The notes below the pieces were generated by a model. That model worked only from the letters and a program-made list of their open reading frames with translations. It had not been told where the DNA came from and did no database searches. Below, piece by piece: positions 24,774-31,737 of a DNA stretch of 64,000 bases. The position numbers and the translations under genes are program-made. Position 1 is the first letter of the stretch; each line of letters starts with the position of its first letter. The DNA lies in assembly GCF_001184025.1 (NCBI RefSeq), contig NZ_BBYG01000023.1:124001-188000 (forward strand). The letters are read 5' to 3'. The DNA is from Streptomyces maremycinicus (GTDB taxonomy: Bacteria; Actinomycetota; Actinomycetes; Streptomycetales; Streptomycetaceae).

Positions 24774-24846
24774 GGGGCTATAGCTCAGTTGGTAGAGCGC
24801 CTGCATGGCATGCAGGAGGTCAGGAGTTCAATTCTCCTTAGCTCCA
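24774..24846 (+). tRNA. tRNA-Ala (anticodon GGC)
   Basis: 73 nt with a perfect cloverleaf: acceptor GGGGCTA/TAGCTCC, D-stem GCTC/GAGC, anticodon stem CCTGC/GCAGG with loop ATGGCAT, T-stem AGGAG/CTCCT with loop TTCAATT, and discriminator A. CCA is not encoded. The sequence is identical to the copy at 28129. A terminator lies 79 nt downstream. Confidence 0.97.
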
Positions 24847-24925
24847 CAGATCACCTGGTTTATCGGTCGACACTCTGTTGAGTTGTCAAAGATCGGTAGT
24901 GACCGGTCGAGATCTGTTCGCGAAG

Positions 24926-24955
24926 ATCCCGTCCCCTCAGGGGGCGGGATTTTTC
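24926..24955 (+). terminator. terminator after tRNA-Ala
   Basis: An 11-bp GC-rich stem (with one T-G pair) and a 3-nt loop are followed by TTTTTCG. It ends in the 3' end of the minus-strand regulator gene. Confidence 0.8.
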
Positions 24956-25920
24956 GTTGCCCCGTCCCGCAGCAGGGCCGCGCGGCGCTCCGTCTCCTCG
25001 TCCTCCGGCGTGTAGACGACGATCCGGCACTCCGGCATCCCGTTGATCGACAGTGACATCGACGTCATCCGCAGCTCGCCCACCGTCTTGTGCCGGAAGA
25101 CCTTCACGCGGCGGCCGGGCTCCGCCACGTCCCCGGACGCCCACAGCCGCGTGAACAGCGGGCTCGCCCGCGACAGCCGGCGTATGAAGTCCTCCCAGCC
25201 GGGCTCACCGGCATGCAGCCCGTACGCCGCCCGCAGGGTCGCCACCATCACCGGCAGCTCCTTGTCCCGGAACAGCAGCGGGCAGTCCTGCTCCCGGACC
25301 GTGAACAGCCGCCACAGCGCGTTGTCCGGCCCTGGCGCGCAGGCGTCCACCGGTGTGATGAACAGGTCGCGATAGACGGGGTTGGCGGCCAGGATGTCGT
25401 AGCGCGAGTTGTAGACCACCGCCGGTCGGGGCGCCAGGGCGTCGATGATGCCCTGGATCTCCGGGCCCACGCTCTGCACCAGCGCTTCCGGCACGGGCGC
25501 CAGGGGCACCTCCGCCAGGTGGTAGAGATGCTCCCGCTCCGGCGGATCGAGCCGCAGGGTGCGCGCCACGGCGTCCAGGACCTGCGCGGAGGCGTTGATC
25601 GGCCGGCCCTGCTCCAGCCAGGTGTACCAGGTCACCCCCACGCCGGAGAGCTGCGCGACCTCCTCGCGGCGCAGCCCCGGCGTGCGGCGCCGCAGCCCGG
25701 GCGGCATCCCGACGTCACCCGGTGTCACCCGGGCGCGCCTGCTGCGCAGGAACGCGGCCAGCTCGGGTCGGCGCCGATGCGACGCGTCCGGCGCGGGCCC
25801 GGGCGGATGCCCCGGCACCGGCCCCGGTCCAGGACCGGATCCCGGCCCCGCCGCCGGCCCCCGCGCCGGGTCCGGCCTTGTCCCTGTGCCTGTTCGCGTC
25901 ACGGTCTTCACGTCCCCCAT
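24937..25920 (-). CDS. XRE-family transcriptional regulator with MmyB-like ligand domain
   Basis: A 327-aa protein. A disordered Gly/Pro/Arg-rich head of about 45 residues precedes the helix-turn-helix (LRREEVAQLSGVGVTWYTWLEQGR). The C-terminal 200 residues (LAPRPAVVYNSRYDILAANPVYRDLF through VGELRMTSMSLSI) match the MmyB-type domain that is common in actinobacterial regulators and thought to bind small or fatty ligands. ATG 25920 has GGGGGAT upstream. It diverges from the DHA2 exporter gene across 94 bp, the usual layout of a local repressor of an efflux pump. Confidence 0.88.
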   Translation of the reverse strand: MGDVKTVTRTGTGTRPDPARGPAAGPGSGPGPGPVPGHPPGPAPDASHRRRPELAAFLRSRRARVTPGDVGMPPGLRRRTPGLRREEVAQLSGVGVTWYTWLEQGRPINASAQVLDAVARTLRLDPPEREHLYHLAEVPLAPVPEALVQSVGPEIQGIIDALAPRPAVVYNSRYDILAANPVYRDLFITPVDACAPGPDNALWRLFTVREQDCPLLFRDKELPVMVATLRAAYGLHAGEPGWEDFIRRLSRASPLFTRLWASGDVAEPGRRVKVFRHKTVGELRMTSMSLSINGMPECRIVVYTPEDEETERRAALLRDGATKNPAP

Positions 25921-25947
25921 GGTCGATCCCCCGCCCGTCCCCTGCCA

Positions 25948-25985
25948 GGTGCCGTCAGTACCAGCATCAGCGGGCTCTCGGCACC
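25948..25985. promoter_or_regulatory. inverted repeat, candidate operator
   Basis: GGTGCCG and CGGCACC (7 bp each, 24 nt apart) lie in the 94-bp region between the regulator and the exporter. It may be where the regulator binds; this is inference from position. Confidence 0.35.
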
Positions 25986-26014
25986 CGTACCGGATCCTCG
26001 TCACGCTCGACTGC

Positions 26015-27517
26015 ATGACGACGACACCCCGGACGAGCCCGGTCCCCGCGGCCGTTCCGCCCACTTCAAGTCCTGCCGCCAGTAAAGACCCTGGCACTGA
26101 CAATCGGCCCCGGCGGCTGCTGGCGGTCGTGCTCGCGGCCCAGTTCATGGCACTGCTCGACGTCTTCATCGTGAACGTCGCGGCCCCCACGATCGGTTCC
26201 GACCTGAACGCCTCCGGCGCGGATCTCCAACTGGTCGTCGCCGGATACGCCATCACGTACTCGGTGCTGCTGATCACCGGTGCCCGCCTCGGCGACCGGT
26301 TCGGGCACGGCCGCGTCCACCTCGTCGGGCTCGCGCTCTTCACCACCGCCTCGCTGGCCTGCGGGCTGGCTCGGGGCAGTACCGAACTGATCGTGTTCCG
26401 GCTGGTGCAGGGTGCCGGCTCGGCGGTGATGATCCCGCAGGTGCTCAGCCTGATCCAGCGCACGTTCACCGGTGAGGCCCGGGTGCGGGCGCTGGGCGCC
26501 TACTCGGCGGTCCTCGCCGTCGGCGCGGCGGCCGGGCAGGTGGTGGGCGGTGTCCTGGTCGCCGCCGACCTGCTGGGCACCGGATGGCGCCCGGTCTTCC
26601 TCGTGAACGTGCCGGTGGGCCTGGTCCTGCTGGTCGTCGGCCGGCGCGTCCTGCCCCGTGGTGGGGGAGTGGGACGGGCAGCGGCGGGAGCGCGGGCGCG
26701 GGAAGGGGCGCGCGCGATGGACTGGCCGGGTCTCGTGCTTCTGGGCGCCGCCGTCTCGCTGATCACGGTGCCGCTCGTGCTCGGACAGGAGAAGGACTGG
26801 CCGCTGTGGTCCTGGGTGTCGCTGGCCGTGGGCGTGCTCGTGCTGGCGCTGTTCCGCGGCTACGAGGCCCGGCTGGCCCGGCGGGGCGGGGCTCCGCTGA
26901 TCGCGCCCCGTGTGTTGCGTCACCCCGGGATGGGTCTCGCCGTCCTGCGCGTCCTGGCCGTCATGGCGGTCAACGGGGGCTTCCTGTTCGTGCTGACCCT
27001 GCACGTCCAGGGGGGCCTCGGCTACAGCGCGCTGCGCGCCGGTCTCACCTTCGCGCCGACCGCGGTGGTCTTCGGGGCGGTCGGGCTGACCTGGCGCAGG
27101 TGGCCCGCGGCCTGTCAACGGTGGCTGGCCCCGGTCGGGTTCACGCTCACCGCGCTGTCCGTGCTGGGTGTGGGGCTGGCCTTCCGGGGCGGCGGCCACG
27201 GCGGCGTCTGGCTGTACGCGGCGTACGCCGGCGTGGGCGTCGGGCTCGCGCTCGCCTTCAGTCCGACGCTCACCGGGGCGCTCGCGGCGGTGCGGCCCGA
27301 GGACGCGGCGGACGCCAGCGGGCTGCTCGCCACGGTCACCCAGCTCGGGCAGCTGATCGGTGTCGCGGCCTTCGGCACACTGTTCTTGGACCGGCTTGAG
27401 TCACTTGGGGCCCCGGAGGCGTATACCTCTTCGGAAGCGCTTCTCACATGCATGTTCGCGCTCGCTACGACAGCTGTCCTGGGTGCCGTGTCCGGACTGG
27501 TACTGAGGCGTCGCTGA
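26015..27517 (+). CDS. MFS exporter, DHA2 (14-helix) family
   Basis: A 500-aa polytopic protein. The first helix LLAVVLAAQFMALLDVFIVNVAAP has the DHA2 motif LDVFIVNVA. GARLGDRFGHGRVHLVGL is the MFS motif A loop, and GAAAGQVVGGVLV is the drug-antiporter motif C. About 14 hydrophobic segments fit the EmrB/QacA drug:proton antiporters. ATG 26015 is preferred on motif position although no clear ribosome site is seen. It is probably controlled by the divergent XRE regulator. The substrate is unknown. Confidence 0.9.
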   Translation: MTTTPRTSPVPAAVPPTSSPAASKDPGTDNRPRRLLAVVLAAQFMALLDVFIVNVAAPTIGSDLNASGADLQLVVAGYAITYSVLLITGARLGDRFGHGRVHLVGLALFTTASLACGLARGSTELIVFRLVQGAGSAVMIPQVLSLIQRTFTGEARVRALGAYSAVLAVGAAAGQVVGGVLVAADLLGTGWRPVFLVNVPVGLVLLVVGRRVLPRGGGVGRAAAGARAREGARAMDWPGLVLLGAAVSLITVPLVLGQEKDWPLWSWVSLAVGVLVLALFRGYEARLARRGGAPLIAPRVLRHPGMGLAVLRVLAVMAVNGGFLFVLTLHVQGGLGYSALRAGLTFAPTAVVFGAVGLTWRRWPAACQRWLAPVGFTLTALSVLGVGLAFRGGGHGGVWLYAAYAGVGVGLALAFSPTLTGALAAVRPEDAADASGLLATVTQLGQLIGVAAFGTLFLDRLESLGAPEAYTSSEALLTCMFALATTAVLGAVSGLVLRRR

Positions 27518-27586
27518 CCGTATCGGCCAGGCCGTGGCAGAATCAAACGGCCGGAAGGGAGCGCGGCCCGACGGGAGGGAGTAGCG

Positions 27587-27760
27587 ATGCCTGCGAGCAT
27601 CCTCGGAGAGGTCGGTCACCTCTCCGAAGCGGCGGTGACACCGGACAAGGCCACCCGGCTCAGCTGCCCCTCCTGTGGTTCCGGTCATGTGGCCCAGGTT
27701 CTCGGTGACAACGGCGGGATTTCCTACGTGTGCACGGCCTGCGGCCACAGCTGGAGCTGA
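27587..27760 (+). CDS. 57-aa zinc-ribbon protein
   Basis: CPSCGSGH and CTACGH, spaced about 19 residues apart, form a four-Cys zinc ribbon with a short N-terminal arm. GGAGGGAG lies 6 nt before the ATG. It is followed 3 bp later by another Cys-rich microprotein gene, so the two form a unit. Such ribbons bind nucleic acid or transcription proteins; the role is unknown. Confidence 0.8.
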   Translation: MPASILGEVGHLSEAAVTPDKATRLSCPSCGSGHVAQVLGDNGGISYVCTACGHSWS

Positions 27761-27763
27761 TCG

Positions 27764-27997
27764 ATGGGTGCACACAGGCGGAAGTGCGACTGGTGCGGCA
27801 GCGGCACCCCGATCGTCCGTGACATGGAGCCGGTCAACCCCGACTACCAGTACTGGTGCGAGGAATGCGCGCGGGCGCTGATCATAAAAGGCGACCCGAT
27901 CGAGACGTACCGTGAGCTGGAGGGCGAGCCGATCTACGGGCGGCTCCTCGAGGAGCACTGCACGCTCAAGCGGTTCTATTCGTTCGTCACCGCTTGA
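27764..27997 (+). CDS. 77-aa Cys-rich (CxxC...CxxC) protein
   Basis: CDWCGSG and CEECARAL, about 21 residues apart, form a second four-Cys zinc site. The C-terminal half (IETYRELEGEPIYGRLLEEHC) looks helical and acidic. Its ribosome site lies in the end of the previous gene, which implies coupling. The next 131 bp up to the tRNA gene show nothing recognisable. Confidence 0.8.
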   Translation: MGAHRRKCDWCGSGTPIVRDMEPVNPDYQYWCEECARALIIKGDPIETYRELEGEPIYGRLLEEHCTLKRFYSFVTA

Positions 27998-28128
27998 CCC
28001 GCATAACGGTCGAAACCGGACAGGGCGGAAAGGATTTGGTGGTCCACCCCCCGGGCCGGTAATGTTGGCGTCGCCGCCGGGGAAACCGGGCGACACGGTC
28101 AGTACGCGGCTTCGCCGCTTGGCCACGA

Positions 28129-28201
28129 GGGGCTATAGCTCAGTTGGTAGAGCGCCTGCATGGCATGCAGGAGGTCAGGAGTTCAATTCTCCTTAGCTCC
28201 A
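28129..28201 (+). tRNA. tRNA-Ala (anticodon GGC), second copy
   Basis: Identical over 73 nt to the copy at 24774. Exact identity extends only one base upstream and three bases downstream. CCA is not encoded. A terminator begins 6 nt after the gene. Confidence 0.97.
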
Positions 28202-28206
28202 CAGCA

Positions 28207-28244
28207 GATCCCGCCGGATCGAATGCGATCCGGCGGGATCTTTT
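28207..28244 (+). terminator. terminator after second tRNA-Ala
   Basis: A 14-bp perfect stem GATCCCGCCGGATC with loop GAATGC is followed by TTTT. Confidence 0.9.
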
Positions 28245-28327
28245 GCGTCGGATTCCTCTTCGGACATCAGGTCAGGGCGGACGACTCGGGGCCGACGGCT
28301 CGGGCCGGCGATCCAGGACCGACGATC

Positions 28328-28355
28328 AGGGGCCGCCTGTTCTCAGGCGGCCCCT
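28328..28355. terminator. terminator of the NuoF-like gene (bidirectional)
   Basis: A 12-bp perfect stem AGGGGCCGCCTG with a TTCT loop lies 34 bp beyond the stop codon of the minus-strand gene. Confidence 0.85.
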
Positions 28356-28388
28356 CGTCATCTGCGGCGTCCGGCGTCCGCGTGGTGC

Positions 28389-29999
28389 TCAGCGGCCGAG
28401 GGCGCGGCGACCGCGGCCCTGGGAGAGGACCGGGAGGTTGCGGGCGGGTGCCTGCGCGCGTGTGTCCTCCTCGATGCGCAGGGCCAGTGCCGGGCAGCGG
28501 CGCACCGCGCGTAGAGCCTTGGCCTCCGCGTCCTGCGGCACCTTTGCCTGCGCGACCGTCGGGAAGCCGTCGGCGCCGAGCTGGAAGACCTCCGGGAGGA
28601 TGTCGGCGCACAGGCCGTGGCCGCGGCACAGCGTCCAGTCGACGAAGATCTTCTGGCGGCTGGAGCCGCTCTCCTGGGCCGGGGCGCCGCTCGTGATGGC
28701 CAGCGGGGCCATGCCGGCCTCGAAGAGCGGCAGAACGCCCTCCACGGGCCGTCCGCAGCCATTGCCGAGGACGTGCGCGGCCAGGTCGTCGGTGAACGCC
28801 TTGATGGTCGACTCCAGGAACATCGCGGAGCCGTCCGGGTGCGAACACGCGCCGCGCCGCTTGACGTTCTTGGCGACCTGCTTGAGCGCCTCCAGGGCGG
28901 CCGGGCCGCCGCCGTTGATGATGTCCTCCATGCCGCGCGCGGCGGCCGGCAGTCCGAGGTAGCAGGGACCGCACTGTCCCGCGCTCTCGTCGGCCAGCCA
29001 CTGGGCCACGCGCAGCGACTCGCCCAGCGGGCAGGTCTCCTGGCTGATCGGCAGGATCGCGCCGGCGCCGAGCGCCCCGCCCACCGCGTCGAGGGAGTTG
29101 CGCGAGACGATCGCCTCGTTGACCGTCGCCGCGTCGATCCACTTGCCGTGGTAGCCGCCGGTCAGCACGCCCTGGGGCACCGGCGGGGCGCCGGCGAGCT
29201 GAAGGACGTAGCGCAGCGGCACGCCCGTGGGGACCTCGATCACCATCGGGCGGGCGACCGCGCCGGAGACCGTCAGCATGACGGTGCCCGGCTCGTCGTA
29301 CAGGCCGGTGTTGCCGTAGCGCTCCGGGCCGATGCGGGCGGCGATGGCCAGCTGGGCGAAGGTCTCGGCGTTGGAGAGCAGGGTCGGGGCGCCGCCGACG
29401 CCGTTCTGCGAGGCGCTGACCTTGCGGCCGGGCGGGATCGGCGGGCCGCCGTCGATGGAGCGGATCAGTGACGCGGCGGCTCCGGTGACCATGCGGATCG
29501 GGTTGCGCTGGACGAAAGCCTTCAGCGCCGATCTGCGGCCGTTGCTGAGGCCGCGCTCGGCGAGCGCGGCCTCCATGGAGCGCTGGGTGGATTCGCGGGT
29601 GACCCCCACCACGAGCGTGCGGGCACCCAGCGCCTCCGCGACCAGCAGCGCGCCGTCCAGGATGAGGTGCGGGGCACGGTTGATGAGCACCGTGTCCTTG
29701 CGGCAGGCCGGTTCGTCCTCACTGCCGTTGACGACGACGACCGGCCGTACACCGCGCTTGATCGCCGCTTCGGCGACCGAACGCAGCTTTCTGTGGAAGG
29801 GGAAGCCCGCGCCGCCGCGGCCCTTCAGGTTGATGTTCTCGGAGAGCTTCGCGAGTGCTTCTCCGCCCAGGGGTTCGAGCGGCCCGTGCACCTTCAGGTG
29901 CATGGGCAGATCGAGTCTCTCGACAAGGTCGAAGCCCGACGTGAGCTGCGGAAGCCCGACCACGCGGACTTCTGGGACGTCGGGCAGGGCCTCGTTCAC
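28389..29999 (-). CDS. NuoF-like flavoprotein fused to a ferredoxin
   Basis: A 536-aa protein. Residues about 1-430 resemble the 51-kDa NADH-binding subunit of complex I, with LKGRGGAGFPF (NADH/FMN loop), VVNGSEDEP and SNAETFA. The iron-sulfur loop reads ESAGQCGPC instead of ESCGxCxPC, so the first cluster Cys is Ala; the distal Cys is in RRGACSHPDG. The C-terminal 70 residues are a ferredoxin of the C-x5-C...CP type (CRGHGLC, RRCPALAL), probably [3Fe-4S]. No other complex I genes are nearby. GTG 29999 has GGAGG 6 nt upstream and overlaps the stop codon of the cytochrome-like gene. The pair could pass electrons from NAD(P)H via ferredoxin to membrane hemes. The acceptor is unknown. Confidence 0.85.
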   Translation of the reverse strand: MNEALPDVPEVRVVGLPQLTSGFDLVERLDLPMHLKVHGPLEPLGGEALAKLSENINLKGRGGAGFPFHRKLRSVAEAAIKRGVRPVVVVNGSEDEPACRKDTVLINRAPHLILDGALLVAEALGARTLVVGVTRESTQRSMEAALAERGLSNGRRSALKAFVQRNPIRMVTGAAASLIRSIDGGPPIPPGRKVSASQNGVGGAPTLLSNAETFAQLAIAARIGPERYGNTGLYDEPGTVMLTVSGAVARPMVIEVPTGVPLRYVLQLAGAPPVPQGVLTGGYHGKWIDAATVNEAIVSRNSLDAVGGALGAGAILPISQETCPLGESLRVAQWLADESAGQCGPCYLGLPAAARGMEDIINGGGPAALEALKQVAKNVKRRGACSHPDGSAMFLESTIKAFTDDLAAHVLGNGCGRPVEGVLPLFEAGMAPLAITSGAPAQESGSSRQKIFVDWTLCRGHGLCADILPEVFQLGADGFPTVAQAKVPQDAEAKALRAVRRCPALALRIEEDTRAQAPARNLPVLSQGRGRRALGR

Positions 30000-31309
30000 C
30001 TATAGCCTCCGGAAGGCGTGTTCCAAGGTTCGCCCGAACCCGGTGCGTCGAACGACGAGCCAGGGGATGGTTCATTGGCGGGACCGCTGTTGTACGTGTC
30101 GTTCTGGTTGTACGTCCCGTAAGCGGGATTCGTCTCACCGGTGTCGTACACGTCACGTCCGCCATACCCGGCGGTGCCCGCATTGTCATAGACCGGGATG
30201 TTGAATCCCGTGTCCTGGAGCGGGTCGTAGGCCGACGGGGGCGCCTCGCCGACCGGCGGCGGGGACGGGACCGGCCAGCTGCCCGAGGTGCTGCCGCCGG
30301 TGTCGACCCGGGGGACGGCCTCGGTGGCCTGGATGTCGAACGGCAGGTTCATCCGGGCCGTCTGGTCGGCCGCGTAGGGCTGCTGGCCGCGCTGCGGTGT
30401 GTTGACGGCGCGATAGGCGGCGGCGAAGCCGTTCGCCGGCTCCGGGGTGCCGGGTGCGGGCGTGTCGTACAGCGACGACGACTGCGGGGACATCCGGGTG
30501 GAGTTCATCGCGTCGGTCCGCGGCGAGCGCCCGGAGCGGCCCTCGTAGCCCGGCAGCGCGGACGACCCGGTCTCGGACCTGCGCGCGCGTGAGGCGTCCA
30601 GGCCGTCCATCGCGGAGCGTTCCTGGGTGCCGAGGAACGCGGCGATCCGGTCGGCGACCTTGCGCTTGAACGGGCGCGGGGCGGAGCGCAGCGCGAGGGC
30701 CGCCATGACCCCGGCCAGGCACAGCTCGTACGAGACCATGAAGAACGGCTTGGCGGCGCGCCCCGCGAACAGGCCGTGGATCAGGGCCGCGCACAGTGCC
30801 GGGTAGGCCAGCATGTGCATCGCGCGCCAGCGGGCGGCCACCTCGGCGGGCGCGGCGAAGCGGTTGCGCAGCGCGCCGGTGATGCCGACGAAGATCATGA
30901 GCAGGGCGGCCAGGGAACCGAGCCCGATGAGCCCCGCGCTGCCCTTGATGCCCAGGCTGAACGGGATCAGTGCCGCGATCAGGACCGTGTGCTGGAGCAC
31001 CAGCTTGATGGAGATGTGCACGACGAGGAACGCGATGGAGCCCACGGCGGTCACCCGGTGGATGGCCTGCGCGACGATCCGCTGACGCGTGTTGAGGATG
31101 AGCCGGTCCTGGGCGACGAGGCCCCAGATGACCGAGCAGGTGAGGCATACCAGTGACAGCACGCCCGCACCGAAGTTGAGGAATGCCTGGAACTGGTCGC
31201 CGCCGACCAGCACGACCACGGGTATGAGGACCAGGACGACAGCTGTCGCCACCCCGTAGGCCGACCGGCCGGGCTTGGGAAGCGAGCTGTTACTAGAACG
31301 AGGGTTCAT
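29996..31309 (-). CDS. diheme cytochrome b-like (ferric reductase-type) membrane protein
   Basis: A 437-aa protein. About six hydrophobic helices occupy residues 15-225. Two of them carry paired histidines 13-14 residues apart (HRVTAVGSIAFLVVH and HMLAYPALCAALIH), the pattern for two stacked b-hemes in ferric reductase-like transmembrane proteins. The C-terminal 210 residues are disordered, Pro/Ser/Gly-rich, with many Tyr (YDPL, VYDTG, NPAYGTYNQNDTYN). ATG 31309 follows GGAG at about 9 nt. It overlaps the NuoF-ferredoxin gene by 4 bp, so the two products probably form one complex. The Tyr-rich tail recalls that of the LCP-type protein and may be phosphorylated or drive interaction. Confidence 0.8.
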   Translation of the reverse strand: MNPRSSNSSLPKPGRSAYGVATAVVLVLIPVVVLVGGDQFQAFLNFGAGVLSLVCLTCSVIWGLVAQDRLILNTRQRIVAQAIHRVTAVGSIAFLVVHISIKLVLQHTVLIAALIPFSLGIKGSAGLIGLGSLAALLMIFVGITGALRNRFAAPAEVAARWRAMHMLAYPALCAALIHGLFAGRAAKPFFMVSYELCLAGVMAALALRSAPRPFKRKVADRIAAFLGTQERSAMDGLDASRARRSETGSSALPGYEGRSGRSPRTDAMNSTRMSPQSSSLYDTPAPGTPEPANGFAAAYRAVNTPQRGQQPYAADQTARMNLPFDIQATEAVPRVDTGGSTSGSWPVPSPPPVGEAPPSAYDPLQDTGFNIPVYDNAGTAGYGGRDVYDTGETNPAYGTYNQNDTYNSGPANEPSPGSSFDAPGSGEPWNTPSGGYR

Positions 31310-31561
31310 GGGGGCAACTCCGAGCAGTTTCGGGAAAGCGGTCCCGCTGCCGAACTCTAAGTGGCTCCATACCGATGGGTACGAGGTTTGAGTTATTGCG
31401 CTGTTATCAAACGACAATGTGACTGTTGTGATGTCCCTTAGCTGCTGTTACGCGAAGTAACCATTGACCTTGGTTCAGTTCCGGCCTCGCCATCCTGGTC
31501 GCACCAACGTTGTCGCGACCATGCATACGTACGATCGGCGCGGCTTGCTCAAGGCCTGCGG
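31310..31561. other. divergent gap upstream of the redox unit and leuS
   Basis: This region is AT-richer than average, especially 31360-31470, and should contain the promoter of the minus-strand redox pair. I see no gene and no clear hexamers before the leuS leader promoter at 31562. Confidence 0.5.
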
Positions 31562-31573
31562 TACCCTAACGCC
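31562..31573 (+). promoter_or_regulatory. -10 element of the leuS leader transcript
   Basis: TACCCT is followed by AACGCC and then the ATG of the leader peptide, so the leader would be translated without a Shine-Dalgarno sequence. Confidence 0.55.
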
Positions 31574-31612
31574 ATGTGTGCTGTACGCCTTCTGCTTAGT
31601 GGGCCGCGCTGA
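31574..31612 (+). CDS. candidate leucine leader peptide of leuS (12 aa)
   Basis: The reading frame MCAVRLLLSGPR has three consecutive Leu codons, CTT CTG CTT. CTT is rare in such a GC-rich genome. The ATG lies 6 nt after TACCCT. A terminator hairpin follows 47 nt after the stop codon, and leuS starts 126 nt after it. The arrangement is that of amino-acid attenuation: a ribosome slowed at Leu codons would change folding of the following RNA. GCCGCGC inside the leader (31603-31609) can pair with GCGCGGC (31651-31657) just before the terminator, a possible competing fold. I infer the mechanism. Confidence 0.6.
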   Translation: MCAVRLLLSGPR

Positions 31613-31658
31613 TCAGTCCCGACCGCCGGTGAACGGACGGTTCGGAATCGGCGCGGCG

Positions 31659-31684
31659 TCCCCTCCTGTGCGAGGGGATTTTTC
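31659..31684 (+). terminator. attenuator hairpin upstream of leuS
   Basis: TCCCCTC pairs with GAGGGGA around a 6-nt loop, followed by TTTTTCG. This is a classic intrinsic terminator placed before, not after, a gene. Confidence 0.75.
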
Positions 31685-31737
31685 GTTTCCTGGACGACAA
31701 CCCGCTGGCAGAGACGATCGATGGAGCTTTGAGGACC

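Noticed and set aside
24774..28201. Integrative element inserted in tRNA-Ala
   Set aside because: No integrase, excisionase or replication gene lies between the two tRNAs, both tRNAs are complete, and the interior codon usage looks native.
28389..29999. Part of a complex I (nuo) operon
   Set aside because: No other nuo subunit gene is adjacent, a cluster Cys is replaced and a ferredoxin is fused, so it is a separate redox system.
31562..31737. T-box riboswitch upstream of leuS
   Set aside because: I see no T-box sequence or specifier-loop layout; the short Leu-rich frame and terminator fit a leader-peptide attenuator better.
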